A stretch of DNA of 64,000 nt, taken from NCBI RefSeq assembly GCF_020510705.1, contig NZ_CP075184.1:3658001-3722000 (forward strand), read 5' to 3'. This DNA comes from Acidovorax radicis. GTDB taxonomy: Bacteria > Pseudomonadota > Gammaproteobacteria > Burkholderiales > Burkholderiaceae_C. Shown here piece by piece: positions 1 to 8,149 of this stretch (position 1 is its first letter; each line of letters opens with the position of its first letter). The translations under genes and the position numbers were made by a program. Under the pieces are notes generated by a model. It had not been told where the DNA came from. It saw nothing but the letters and a program-made list of their open reading frames with translations, and did not search any database.

Positions 1-239
1 ATGCGTTCGAGCCCGGGCATCTGCCCAAACTGCCGCTCCAGTGGTGCACTCACCGTGCGGCTCATCACCTCGGGGCTGGCCCCGGGGTACAGGGTCTGCA
101 CCTGGATGGTGGGGTAGTCCACCTCGGGCAAGGCCGACAGCGGCAGGAAACGAAAACCCACCAGACCGGCCAGCACGATCGCCACCATCAGCAGCGCGGT
201 GGCCACAGGCCTTTCAATGAACGGACGCGAAGGACTCAT
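1..239 (-). CDS. RND multidrug efflux permease, N-terminal fragment (MdtB/MuxB-like)
   Basis: Inner-membrane drug/proton antiporter of the AcrB/MdtB type. Only the first 79 codons are in the window; the gene runs off the left edge. The visible protein begins [18 protein letters not shown], the usual first helix of RND pumps, followed by [17 protein letters not shown] and [18 protein letters not shown], the start of the first porter domain. The ATG at 237-239 lies 15 bp after the stop of the adaptor gene, so the two form one operon. The heavy-metal RND subfamily is unlikely because the DYPTIQV segment is typical of the MdtB/MuxB drug group. Substrate cannot be told. Confidence 0.9.
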   Translation of the reverse strand, partial: MSPSRPFIERPVATALLMVAIVLAGLVGFRFLPLSALPEVDYPTIQVQTLYPGASPEVMSRTVSAPLERQFGQMPGLER

Positions 240-254
240 GCTGAAAGCCCGCGC

Positions 255-1601
255 TCAAGGATTCTGTGCCGGACGCTGGCGGCGGTGCCCACCTGCCGCT
301 GAGGCGCCCGTGCGGGGCGCCGACGCGCCAGCGCCTGGCCCGCTCGCTCCGGAACGGGGGCTGCGCGCGCCCGATGCCGCCTGGGCACCCGGCAGCTGAA
401 CCTTCATCCCGTCCTGCAGACGGTCGCCGCCTTCGGTCACTACGCGCTCACCGTCCTTGAGCCCTTCGGTGATCGCCATGAGCCCCACCGTGGCCAGCCC
501 GCGCTTGACCTTGCGCAGCGACACCGTGTGGTCTTCGTTGATGACATACACGTAATCGCCACTAGAGCCTGTGCGCACGGCAGTGACAGGCACCACCGTG
601 GCCGACACCGTGCGCAGCAGCAATTGCACATTCACGAACTGATTGGGAAACAGTGCACCCGCCGCGTTCTCGAAGCGGGCCTTGGCCTTGACCGTGCCGG
701 TGCTCGTGTCCACCAGGTTGTCGAGCGTGGAAAAAAGGCCCTTGTCGAGCTCGGCCTTGCGCGTGCGGTCGAACGCCGTCACCCCCAGCGATGCGGTCTG
801 CGCCTGCGCCGCAAGCACATCGGCCACCCGGTCTTGCGGCACCGAAAACTGCACATCGATGGGCGCAATCTGGGTAATGGTGGCAATACCTGCCGTGTCC
901 CCGGACGTCACATAGTTGCCGGCATCCACCGTGCGCAAGCCGATGCGCCCCGAGGCGGGCGCTGTGAGCCGGGTGTAGTTGAGGTTCAGCCGCGCCGTGC
1001 CCTCCTGGGCCTTGTCGGTCATCACCGTGCCTTCCAGCTGCTTGACCAGCGCCGCTTGCGTGTCCACATCCTGGCGCGCGATGGAGTCTTGCGACAGCAG
1101 CGTGCGGTAGCGCTCCAGCGTCAGGCGCGCGTTGTCCAGTTGCGCCTCGTCCCTTCGGCGAGTGCCTTCGGCCTGCATCAGGGCCTGCTCAAAAGGGCGG
1201 GCGTCTATCTGCGCCAGCAACTGCCCCTTCTTGACCATTTGCCCCTCGGTGAACAGCACCTGGGTAAGCAGGCCAGACACCTGGGGCCGCAGGGTGACCG
1301 TGGTGGCGGGGATCACGGTCCCCAGCGCGTCGATGATCACAGGCAGCTCGGCCTTGCGTGCAACCGCCTCACCCACCGTCACCAGGGGCCGCCCGCCCCC
1401 CGGTGCACGGCCAGGCCCCTGCGCCGGGTCGCTGGTCGAGCGCTGGATGAGGTACCAGGCAGCCCCGCCCACCAGCCCCACAAGAGCCAGCGCCACCAGG
1501 CTTCCCACCCAGCGCGACCGCTTGGCGGGCTTGCCGGAAGGGGTGGGTGAGGCGGGGGGAATGGCCGATGGCGGGGTCGCTTTGACTTCTTGCGGGTTCA
1601 T
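255..1601 (-). CDS. RND efflux periplasmic adaptor (MdtA/MuxA-like)
   Basis: Membrane-fusion protein linking the RND pump to an outer-membrane channel. The 448-residue protein has a cytoplasmic Pro/Ser-rich start, one membrane helix at about residues 31-51, a split lipoyl domain whose first half is around 100-135 (VSGLLTQVLFTEGQMVKKGQ), an alpha-helical hairpin at about 137-205, then beta-barrel and membrane-proximal domains. The C-terminus is an unusual low-complexity Gly/Ala/Ser/Arg tail of about 50 residues. It is first in the operon, 15 bp before the permease. The MdtA assignment rests on the LPVIIDALGTVIPATTVTLRPQVSG segment and context; no outer-membrane factor is in the window. Confidence 0.88.
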   Translation of the reverse strand: MNPQEVKATPPSAIPPASPTPSGKPAKRSRWVGSLVALALVGLVGGAAWYLIQRSTSDPAQGPGRAPGGGRPLVTVGEAVARKAELPVIIDALGTVIPATTVTLRPQVSGLLTQVLFTEGQMVKKGQLLAQIDARPFEQALMQAEGTRRRDEAQLDNARLTLERYRTLLSQDSIARQDVDTQAALVKQLEGTVMTDKAQEGTARLNLNYTRLTAPASGRIGLRTVDAGNYVTSGDTAGIATITQIAPIDVQFSVPQDRVADVLAAQAQTASLGVTAFDRTRKAELDKGLFSTLDNLVDTSTGTVKAKARFENAAGALFPNQFVNVQLLLRTVSATVVPVTAVRTGSSGDYVYVINEDHTVSLRKVKRGLATVGLMAITEGLKDGERVVTEGGDRLQDGMKVQLPGAQAASGARSPRSGASGPGAGASAPRTGASAAGGHRRQRPAQNP

Positions 1602-1888
1602 GACGGTCCTGATTCGTGTTCTTGGGCTGCGGGCCGGGCCTTCGCACGGTGGCGAGAGGCGTGGGGCCGCGCCATGGCGGATCGTAGAGGGTCGACTCCG
1701 GCTCTGCGTTGAACGCTGTGCGAAGAAAAGTAAACCTGAAGGTTAAGCACGGTCTGCGCAAAGCCCTGCAGGTCGCGCAGCGTTCGTGCATTTCACGGTG
1801 CCGGTCCTGCATTTCGTCGCACGGCGCTGGCAGCAACCGGGGGGTGTCGGCACAGTCCGCTCCATCGAACGCGCCAGGAGCACCCGCC
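1602..1888. other. Intergenic region between divergent genes
   Basis: This 287-bp stretch separates the minus-strand efflux operon from the plus-strand DUF2306-like gene, so it must hold promoters for both directions. I see no convincing sigma70 hexamer pair, no terminator and no supported small gene. The plus-strand reading frame of the next gene stays open upstream to 1709, but the good ribosome-binding site at 1876-1880 argues for the downstream start. Confidence 0.5.
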
Positions 1889-2302
1889 ATGCCACTCACC
1901 CCCGTCATCGCCATCCACCTTGCCGCTGCCCTGGCTGCGGTTGCCATCGGTCCCATCGCCCTGTGGGCCCGCCAAGGCGCCACCCAACGGCCCCGCCTGC
2001 ACCGTGCGGCAGGGTATGCCTGGGTCACGCTCATGGTGGCCACGGCGGTCTCCGCCATCTTCATCAGTGGCGGCAACGGCCCTCGCTGGGGCAGCTTTGG
2101 CCTGATTCACCTGCTGATCCCGGTGACGCTGGGCATGCTGGCCCTGTCCTTTGCGCACCTGGCACGCCGCAACATCGTGGGCCACCGCCAGGCCATGCAA
2201 CGGGTCTACATCGGCGCCTGTGTCGTGGCCGGTGCTTTCACCTTGATGCCATCGCGCTACCTGGGCCATTCGCTCTGGTCCGCGTTGGGTGTTGTGGTCT
2301 GA
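1889..2302 (+). CDS. DUF2306-like small membrane protein
   Basis: A 137-residue membrane protein with about four hydrophobic segments (IAIHLAAALAAVAIGPIALW, VTLMVATAVSAIFI, LLIPVTLGMLALSF, VYIGACVVAGAFTLMP) and short basic loops including RPRLHRAAGYAWV. This layout fits the DUF2306 group of predicted membrane proteins, whose function is not established. The ATG at 1889 is preferred because AGGAG at 1876-1880 lies 8 nt before it, although the frame is open upstream. The next gene, 60 bp away, is another small membrane protein on the same strand, so co-transcription is likely. Confidence 0.75.
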   Translation: MPLTPVIAIHLAAALAAVAIGPIALWARQGATQRPRLHRAAGYAWVTLMVATAVSAIFISGGNGPRWGSFGLIHLLIPVTLGMLALSFAHLARRNIVGHRQAMQRVYIGACVVAGAFTLMPSRYLGHSLWSALGVVV

Positions 2303-2362
2303 ACGCCCTTCGCCCGCTGTCCGACAACTCGCCCGTTGAACCCCTCCACCGGAACCACCACC

Positions 2363-2971
2363 ATGCTGCTCAACCTGCTCATCCAACAACCCCAGATGCT
2401 GGGGCCTATCGTCCAGAACACCCCCTACTGGGTCTGGGGCCTTTTGGCCGGCCTGCTGGGGCTCGGCGCCAGCCAGCTGCGTGACCGCACGGTCAGCCTG
2501 GCACGGGCCTTGGCCATGCCCCTGGCGATGACGGGCCTCTCGGTGTACGGCATTGCCTCTGCCTTTGGCCGCGCAGGCCAGACCGGCGCGGCAATGGGCG
2601 TATGGCTGGCGGCCGCTGCCTGCATCGCAGGCCTGGCGCTCTGGCTGCAACCCGCTGCCTCCCACGGCACCCTGTACGCGGCGGCATCGCGCAGCTTCTA
2701 CATCCCGGGCAGCGCCATGCCATTGGCCCTCATCCTGGGCATCTTTCTGACCAAATACTTTGTGGGGGTGGAGCTGGCCATGCAACCGGCCCTGGCCCGC
2801 GACGGCAGCTTTGCCCTGCAGATCGCCGCACTGTATGGCGTATTCAACGGCCTGTTTGCGGCCCGGTCACTGCGCCTGTGGCGCCTGGCACGGCGCAGTG
2901 CGGCCTTTTCCACACCTGCCACCCCTGCCACGCCATCCGCCACACCAACCACCCCAACCGCTTCGGCGTGA
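2363..2971 (+). CDS. Multi-pass membrane protein of unknown function (DUF6622-like)
   Basis: A 202-residue protein with five or six predicted membrane segments, starting MLLNLLIQQPQMLGPIVQNTPYWVWGLLAGLLGLGASQLRDR. The N-terminal pattern (short helix, NTPYWVW, hydrophobic stretch, QLRDRTVSL) resembles a Burkholderiales family that I recall as DUF6622; this cannot be confirmed without a search. The end is a low-complexity Pro/Thr/Ala tail, probably cytoplasmic. The ATG at 2363 was chosen because the family starts just before the first helix; the frame also holds an earlier ATG at 2336. No catalytic motif is visible. Confidence 0.65.
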   Translation: MLLNLLIQQPQMLGPIVQNTPYWVWGLLAGLLGLGASQLRDRTVSLARALAMPLAMTGLSVYGIASAFGRAGQTGAAMGVWLAAAACIAGLALWLQPAASHGTLYAAASRSFYIPGSAMPLALILGIFLTKYFVGVELAMQPALARDGSFALQIAALYGVFNGLFAARSLRLWRLARRSAAFSTPATPATPSATPTTPTASA

Positions 2972-3024
2972 AGAAGCACGCTGGTCTTGAGCCCCCCCTT
3001 TTCCCGAACTTTCTGGAGCCTCTC

Positions 3025-3321
3025 ATGCGCAACCACCACCCTCTGATCACCGACCCCATCGAACGCCTGGCCCGCAAGCGCGCCGGGGCCAAACTGGGCT
3101 GGTACATGCACGCGGGGGTGTACCTTGTGGTCAATCTGCTACTGGTCACACTGTCGGCCACCAGCGGTCGCCACTGGGCGGTGTTCCCGGCCGTGGGCTG
3201 GGGCATCGGCCTGGCCGTGCATGGGGTGGTTGTGTTTCTCGTGGCGGGGGGCTCTGACCTGCACGAGCGCATGGTGCGGGCCGAGCGCGACCGCATTGCC
3301 CAGCAGAACACCGGTTCTTGA
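3025..3321 (+). CDS. 2TM-domain protein, first of two paralogues
   Basis: A 98-residue protein that begins with a charged helix (IERLARKRAGAKLGWYMHAGVY), then two membrane helices (LVVNLLLVTLSAT and AVGWGIGLAVHGVVVFLV), and ends with a charged helix (LHERMVRAERDRIAQQ). This is the 2TM domain (PF13239-like), often found in front of LytS-type histidine kinases. It shares LARKRAGAKLGWY, HAxVY/F and ERMVxxER with the gene at 3548, so the two are duplicates. The start at 3025 follows TCTGGAGCC. A LytS/LytTR pair follows, which suggests a role in that signalling module; this is inference. Confidence 0.8.
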   Translation: MRNHHPLITDPIERLARKRAGAKLGWYMHAGVYLVVNLLLVTLSATSGRHWAVFPAVGWGIGLAVHGVVVFLVAGGSDLHERMVRAERDRIAQQNTGS

Positions 3322-3547
3322 TACGAAAGAGCCGCCATGACAAGGCGCTGGATCACCGCCCTTTTGTGCGTTGTGTCTCCATGCGGCAAGCCAAGCCGGA
3401 ACAGGCCTGGGAGGCTGGGCGGCCTCGCCACCCAACGGCTGGGCCCACTGCGCCGCGCGCCCTGACGGCCCGCCCTGCGCGGGCTGGTATCCCCTGAACG
3501 CCGCCCCTGCCCACCCTGCAACGGGGCCGCCCTAGAATGATCCCTCC
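3322..3547. other. Spacer between the two 2TM paralogues
   Basis: This 226-bp GC-rich stretch separates duplicated genes. No open frame with a plausible start, no terminator and no clear promoter were seen. It is long for an operon spacer, so the second paralogue and the two-component pair may have their own promoter here. Confidence 0.4.
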
Positions 3548-3838
3548 ATGCCCATGACACCCGAAGATATCGACCAACTGGCCCGCAAGCGCGCTGGTGC
3601 CAAACTAGGCTGGTACGCGCACGCGGCCGTCTTCACCCTGGTCAATCTGATGCTCTGGGGGATGTCGCGCTATGGCTTTGGCAACCGCCCTTGGTCGGTG
3701 TACCCGCTGCTGGGCTGGGGGCTGGGCCTGGCGCTGCACGGCATCTCGGTGTTCGTGCTGGGCACCGGCAGTGGCCTGCGCGAGCGCATGGTGCAAAAGG
3801 AGCGCGAACGCCTCCAGCGCCAACGCGACAGGGACTGA
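3548..3838 (+). CDS. 2TM-domain protein, second paralogue
   Basis: A 96-residue protein with the same plan as its neighbour: a charged N-terminal helix (DIDQLARKRAGAKLGWYAHAAVF), two membrane helices (TLVNLMLWGMSRYGF and LLGWGLGLALHGISVFVLG), then a strongly charged tail (RERMVQKERERLQRQRDRD). It ends 26 bp before the LytS-type kinase gene and is probably co-transcribed with it. The start is either the ATG at 3548 or the one at 3554 (MPM...); the difference is two residues. Function is unknown; a membrane-embedded accessory to the kinase is possible but unproven. Confidence 0.8.
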   Translation: MPMTPEDIDQLARKRAGAKLGWYAHAAVFTLVNLMLWGMSRYGFGNRPWSVYPLLGWGLGLALHGISVFVLGTGSGLRERMVQKERERLQRQRDRD

Positions 3839-3864
3839 CCCCCAAGCGCAGCGGCCGCACCACC

Positions 3865-4926
3865 ATGACCATCGACTGGATCGACAAGCTGCGCCGCCTG
3901 CTGCAGACGATTGCGTTCTGCCTGGCCATCTCGGCGATCCAGTATGCGTTCCAGCCCGAAAAGCCCTACGACATCGCTGCACGCTACTCGCTGGCCATCG
4001 GCGTCCTGACCTGGGCGCTCATCGACTTCGGGCGGCACCTTTTCACGTCGAGCGACGACACGGGCTGGCCCGCAGGCATTGCAGGCGTGGTGCTGCCGGT
4101 GGCGGGCATCGTTCTCGGTTACCTCGGTGGCACCCTGCTGGCCGACTGGTGGTGCGGTATCTCGTCCTGGGACGAGCGCGGCCGGGCGCAGTTGCGCATC
4201 TCCATCGGCATCACGCTGCTAGCAGGTGTGGCGGCCATCTACTACTTCTACATCAATGGCAAAAGCGCCTGGCTGCAAGCCAAGGTGCATGAGGTGCGCA
4301 GCCAGGCCAGCGAGGCGCAGCTCAAGCTGCTGGAAACCCAGCTCGAACCCCACATGCTGTTCAACACGCTGGCCAACCTGCGCATGCTGATCGGCACCGA
4401 CCCCGTGCGCGCGCAGGCCATGCTCGACCGCATCATTGCCTACCTGCGCGCCACACTCACCGCATCGCGCAGCACCCAGCACCCGCTGGCCAACGAATTT
4501 GACCGCCTGCACGACTACCTGGAACTGATGGCCGTGCGCATGGGCCCGCGTTTGGCCTACACGCTGGACCTGCCCGATGCGTTGCGGGATGTGCCCGTGC
4601 CCCCGCTGCTGCTGCAACCCCTGGTGGAAAACGCCATTCGCCACGGCCTGGAGCCCCAAGTGGAAGGCGGCCACATCACCGTGCGCGCCAGCACGCGTGC
4701 CGCGCCCAGCGGCCCCCTGCTGGTGATCGAGGTCAACGACACCGGCGCGGGCCTGCAGGGCACCCTGCCCACCCCGGGCCCTGGCCAGAGTTTTGGCCTG
4801 ACCCAGGTACGCGAGCGCCTGGCCACCTTGCATGGCGCCGCAGGAACTCTTGATTTGATAGCTGCCAGCGCAGGCGGGACAAGCGCTAGCGTCGTTTTTC
4901 CTTTGAAATCCGTCACCCACCCATGA
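3865..4926 (+). CDS. LytS/AlgZ-type sensor histidine kinase
   Basis: Membrane sensor kinase of the His_kinase (PF06580-like) family. The 353-residue protein has about four membrane helices in residues 10-130 and a short coiled coil at about 140-158. The phospho-acceptor box QLEPHMLFNTLANL contains His163, and the N box LLLQPLVENAIRHGLE is followed by G boxes (NDTGAGL, GQSFGLTQVRERL). Its end overlaps the response regulator start by ATGA (4923-4926), so the pair is translationally coupled. The last 25 or so codons run through a copy of the AGCGCTT palindrome (4857-4899), giving an atypical C-terminus. The signal sensed is not evident. Confidence 0.92.
   Translation: MTIDWIDKLRRLLQTIAFCLAISAIQYAFQPEKPYDIAARYSLAIGVLTWALIDFGRHLFTSSDDTGWPAGIAGVVLPVAGIVLGYLGGTLLADWWCGISSWDERGRAQLRISIGITLLAGVAAIYYFYINGKSAWLQAKVHEVRSQASEAQLKLLETQLEPHMLFNTLANLRMLIGTDPVRAQAMLDRIIAYLRATLTASRSTQHPLANEFDRLHDYLELMAVRMGPRLAYTLDLPDALRDVPVPPLLLQPLVENAIRHGLEPQVEGGHITVRASTRAAPSGPLLVIEVNDTGAGLQGTLPTPGPGQSFGLTQVRERLATLHGAAGTLDLIAASAGGTSASVVFPLKSVTHP
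4857..4899. repeat. AGCGCTT palindrome, copy 1 (inside kinase gene)
   Basis: Left arm ATAGCTGCCAGCGC and right arm AAGCGCTAGCG, followed by a T-run (GTCGTTTTTC), match the consensus of the dispersed palindrome seen seven times in this window. This copy lies in frame inside the 3' end of the kinase gene and encodes part of its C-terminus. Confidence 0.7.
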
Positions 4927-5762
4927 ACCAGCCCGCCCCCCGCGCCCTGATTGCCGAGGACGAACCCCTGCTGGCCGCCGCGCTGCAGCAGGAGCTGGCC
5001 CGTGCCTGGCCCACGCTGCAGATCGCCGCCACCGTGGGGGATGGCTTGTCGGCCGTCAAGCAGGCACTGGCTCTGCTGCCCGACGTGCTGTTCTTCGACA
5101 TCCGCATGCCCGGCCAGAGCGGGCTGGATGCCGCCGTAGAGCTGGCCGACGCCTGGCCCACCGAAGGCCCCTCCGGCCGTCCCTTTCCCGCGCTGGTGTT
5201 CGTGACGGCCTACGACCAGTACGCGGTGCAGGCGTTTGAAGCACAGGCCGTGGACTACCTGCTTAAGCCCGTGCAAGCGGCCCGCTTGCAAAAAACAGTG
5301 CAAAAACTGCAGCTAGCGCTTATGAATAAAGCGCAACCAGCTATCAATTTAGAAGCAACCATGGAGCAGCTGCGCCACCTGTTGGCAGCGCCCGGTATCG
5401 CGTCGCCGCCCGCGGCAGCACCGCCGAGCAGCACCGCGCCCCTCACCCTCATCCAGGCCAGCAGCGGCAGCCAGATCCACATGGTGCCCGTGGCCGACGT
5501 GCTGTACTTTGAAGCGGCCGACAAATACGTGCGGGTGCTGACTGCGGCACGTGAATATTTGATCCGCACGCCGCTCAAGGAGCTGACGGCCCAGCTTGAT
5601 ACCCAGCTGTTCTGGCAGATCCACCGCAGCACCCTGGTGCGCGCCAGCGCCATCACCACCGTGACACGCGACGAGGTGGGCAAGCTGCATCTGGAGCTGG
5701 CAGGCCGCGCTGAAAAACTGCCCGTAAGCCGCCTCTACGCCCACCTGTTCAAGGCGATGTAA
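4923..5762 (+). CDS. LytTR-family DNA-binding response regulator
   Basis: Transcription regulator of 279 residues. The receiver domain (about 8-125) has the acidic pair in AEDEPLL, phospho-acceptor Asp59 in LFFDIRMPGQSG, and the conserved Lys in YLLKPV. The LytTR DNA-binding domain (about 170-279) reads DVLYFEAADKYVRVL, IRTPLKEL and FWQIHRSTLVRASAI. The linker between domains is encoded in part by an in-frame copy of the AGCGCTT palindrome (5308-5350). Partner of the kinase immediately upstream. No LytTR direct-repeat operator was recognised in the window. Confidence 0.93.
   Translation: MNQPAPRALIAEDEPLLAAALQQELARAWPTLQIAATVGDGLSAVKQALALLPDVLFFDIRMPGQSGLDAAVELADAWPTEGPSGRPFPALVFVTAYDQYAVQAFEAQAVDYLLKPVQAARLQKTVQKLQLALMNKAQPAINLEATMEQLRHLLAAPGIASPPAAAPPSSTAPLTLIQASSGSQIHMVPVADVLYFEAADKYVRVLTAAREYLIRTPLKELTAQLDTQLFWQIHRSTLVRASAITTVTRDEVGKLHLELAGRAEKLPVSRLYAHLFKAM
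5308..5350. repeat. AGCGCTT palindrome, copy 2 (inside LytTR regulator gene)
   Basis: The core reads GCAGCTAGCGCTTATGAATA then AAAGCGCAACCAGCTATC, an AT-rich island in GC-rich coding DNA. It is in frame and encodes the linker QLALMNKAQPAINLEA between the receiver and LytTR domains. Confidence 0.75.
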
Positions 5763-5780
5763 CCCCCCGTGGCGTCAGCG

Positions 5781-6413
5781 TCAGCGCTGGGCGGCCAGCA
5801 GCAGGCCACCCGCTCCCATGAAGAACCCGCCGGTGGCCTTGTTGAGGCGCACGACGCCCTGCGAGGTGCGGATAAACCGGCGGATCTGCCGGCCCCCGGC
5901 CGCATAAACCGCCGTGGACACAAATTCGGCCCCCAGGTACACAGCCCCCAGCACCACAAACTGGTGCAGGGCCGGTTGGCTGGGGTCGATGAACTGCGGA
6001 AAGATCGCCGCGAACAAAATGATGGCCTTGGGGTTGGTGATGCCCAGCAAGAACTCCTGGGCAATGAGCGCTTTGAGGTGAACCGGTGCGCCACTGGTCT
6101 TGACTTCGCCGCCGTCGATCACCTCCAGGCCGCTGAACTCTCGGCTGCGCCAGGCCCGCAACCCCAGCCAGAACAGATAGCACGCCCCCACCCATTTCAC
6201 AGCGGTGAAAGCCGCCTCAGACGCCAGCAACATGGCCCCCAGACCCACTGCAGACACGGTCAGGAAGATCGCAAATGCCGCCACCCGCCCCACCGTGGCC
6301 ACCAGCGCTGCGCCCACCCCCGCACGAATGCCGTTGTTCAGGCCGCAGAAGTTGTTGGGGCCGGGCGTGAGCGCAATGGCAACCGCCACCGGGGCAAAAA
6401 GAAGCGCGTCCAT
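5781..6413 (-). CDS. LysE/RhtB-family amino-acid exporter
   Basis: A 210-residue inner-membrane exporter with about six helices. The N-terminal signature ALTPGPNNFCGLNNGIRAG (PGPN motif) is characteristic of the LysE/RhtB superfamily, which exports amino acids such as lysine, homoserine or threonine; this substrate cannot be predicted. The ATG at 6411-6413 is preferred over the upstream one at 6443 because AAGGA lies about 9 nt before it and the protein then starts directly with the first helix. It converges on the LytTR regulator gene with an 18-bp gap. Confidence 0.88.
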   Translation of the reverse strand: MDALLFAPVAVAIALTPGPNNFCGLNNGIRAGVGAALVATVGRVAAFAIFLTVSAVGLGAMLLASEAAFTAVKWVGACYLFWLGLRAWRSREFSGLEVIDGGEVKTSGAPVHLKALIAQEFLLGITNPKAIILFAAIFPQFIDPSQPALHQFVVLGAVYLGAEFVSTAVYAAGGRQIRRFIRTSQGVVRLNKATGGFFMGAGGLLLAAQR

Positions 6414-6526
6414 GGAACAGTCCTTCAGGGAACGGGAAAACACCAGATAGCGGTGCAGTCTAAAACAAGCGGGGGCACAAACGGGGGGGGGCGGGCGACA
6501 CAGGCGCCCGGTGCCCCGGACTCAAC

Positions 6527-7153
6527 TCAACCGTTCAGTTCCACCACCGTGCCCCAAGGCACACCCGGCAAGGACTCGTAGTGCGCCACCACCACCACGC
6601 GCCCCGGCTGGCCGGCCACCTGCGCCAGGGCGCGGCCCAGGTACGCGGCCGATGGCTTGTCGAGCCCGCCCACGGGCTCGTCGATCAAGGTCAGCGGCGC
6701 GCCCGAGGCCAAGGCCCCAGCCATGAGCACTTTGCGTTTGCTGCCGGTCGACAGCGCATAGAACGGCTTGTCCAGATGTTCGTGCAACGTGAAGCCTTCG
6801 GTGTGCGCAGCGAGCGCTGCGGCATCCCACAACGGGTAGCGGGCGGGCAGGCTGCCCAGCCAGCCCCGGGCCGTGAGTGCATCCAGATCGCCAGAGCGGG
6901 GGTCGGCCCAGAACACTTTTTGCGCATAGGCCTTGGGCGCATCGCCTGGACTCAGCCCCTGCAGCCTGATCTGCCCGGCCTGTGGCTGGAGTTGCCCCGC
7001 CAGCAGGCGCAGCAGCGTGGTCTTGCCACTGCTCTCGTCGCCACGCACCAGCGTCAAACCTGCGGGTAGCGCCGCCGACCACTGCTCCAGCACCCCACAT
7101 TCGGGGTAGGCAAAACACAGACCTTCCACCCGCAACACCACGTTCTCAGACAT
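6527..7153 (-). CDS. Lone ABC transporter ATPase subunit, CcmA-like
   Basis: Soluble ATPase of 208 residues. Walker A is GDESSGKTT at 38-46, the signature position reads LSTGSKR (134-140) instead of LSGGQ, and Walker B is LTLIDEP (about 154-160) followed by VGGLDKPS. The switch His is in VVVAHYE. The short length and the GSKRKVLMAGALASGAPLTLIDEP block resemble CcmA, the heme-exporter ATPase, but no permease or cytochrome c maturation gene is nearby. It probably serves a transporter encoded elsewhere or in an orphan role. Confidence 0.8.
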   Translation of the reverse strand: MSENVVLRVEGLCFAYPECGVLEQWSAALPAGLTLVRGDESSGKTTLLRLLAGQLQPQAGQIRLQGLSPGDAPKAYAQKVFWADPRSGDLDALTARGWLGSLPARYPLWDAAALAAHTEGFTLHEHLDKPFYALSTGSKRKVLMAGALASGAPLTLIDEPVGGLDKPSAAYLGRALAQVAGQPGRVVVVAHYESLPGVPWGTVVELNG

Positions 7154-7213
7154 CCTGCTTCCTTGGGTTCGTGGCGCAGGGCATTCCGTTCAAGCCTGCG
7201 CCGGTCCAAGATT

Positions 7214-8149
7214 CTAGAGAGCGGTCGAGTTTGCCTGGGCTTTGCGCCGCCAGCGTGCCACCAGCCAGCCACCGGTCTGGTTAACCACCAACCCACACAA
7301 CACGGCCGCCGCGCCCGCCCATTGCAGCGGCAAGGGTGTTTCGCCCAAAAATGCGTAGGCAGCCCACAGCCCCACCACGGGCACCAGCAGCGAAAACGGC
7401 GTGACACGCCCGGCCGCATGGCGCTGCAGCAGTTGCGTCCACAGCGTATAGGCCAGCAAGGTGGCCAGCAACGCCAGGTAGCCCACCGCCAGCACCGCCG
7501 TCCGATCAATGGCCTGTAACTGAGCCAGTACGCCGCTCGCGCCCTCGGTCCACATCGCCAACGCAAAAAATGGAACGATGGGCACCACGCTGCTCCACAC
7601 GATGAAAGGAAGCGGCGCATACGCCCCGGCCCGCGCCGCGCGCCGCACCACCAGGTTGGACACCGCCCACATGAAGGCGGCGCCGAGCGTGAGCACAAAC
7701 CCAGCGAGCGTCATCTGCCCCGGCCCTTCGCCATGGGCCAGACCAATCGTCATGAGGCCACCAAACGCCAGCAGCAGACCCCACCACTGCCAAGGCTTGG
7801 CGCGCTCACCCAGCATAGGGGCGGCCAACAGCAGCGTAAAAAATGCCTGCGTCTGCATGACCACCGATGCCATGCCCGCCGTCATGCCCAACTGCAGCCC
7901 CAGGAACAGAAAACCAAACTGCCCCAGCCCCTGCGCCAGCCCATAGCCCACCACAAAGCGCCAGGGCAGCGACGGGCGTGGAACGAACAGCAGAAAAGGC
8001 AGTGATGCAGCGGTGAAGCGAAGGGCGCCCAGCAGCATGGGGCTGAGCCCCTGCAAGCCGAGCTTCATCACCACAAAATTCAGCCCCCAGATGACCACCA
8101 CGGCCAGCGCCCGCAGCAGGTCGCCGCGGCTCAGTGTCCGCGCGGTCAT
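7214..8149 (-). CDS. EamA/DMT-family transporter
   Basis: A ten-helix permease of 311 residues made of two EamA repeats. Typical segments are LAVVIWGLNFVVMKLGLQGLSP in repeat 1 and PFSLLVPVVGLWAAYAFLGETPLPLQWAGA in repeat 2. Related members export metabolites or amino acids; the substrate here is unknown. The start ATG (8147-8149) overlaps the stop of the epimerase gene by ATGA, so it is the last gene of a coupled operon with the monooxygenase, BASS transporter and epimerase. Confidence 0.9.
   Translation of the reverse strand: MTARTLSRGDLLRALAVVVIWGLNFVVMKLGLQGLSPMLLGALRFTAASLPFLLFVPRPSLPWRFVVGYGLAQGLGQFGFLFLGLQLGMTAGMASVVMQTQAFFTLLLAAPMLGERAKPWQWWGLLLAFGGLMTIGLAHGEGPGQMTLAGFVLTLGAAFMWAVSNLVVRRAARAGAYAPLPFIVWSSVVPIVPFFALAMWTEGASGVLAQLQAIDRTAVLAVGYLALLATLLAYTLWTQLLQRHAAGRVTPFSLLVPVVGLWAAYAFLGETPLPLQWAGAAAVLCGLVVNQTGGWLVARWRRKAQANSTAL

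Noticed and set aside
528..1550. A 340-codon open frame antisense to the RND adaptor gene
   Set aside because: His/Arg-rich shadow without domain features; the adaptor on the minus strand fits its family.
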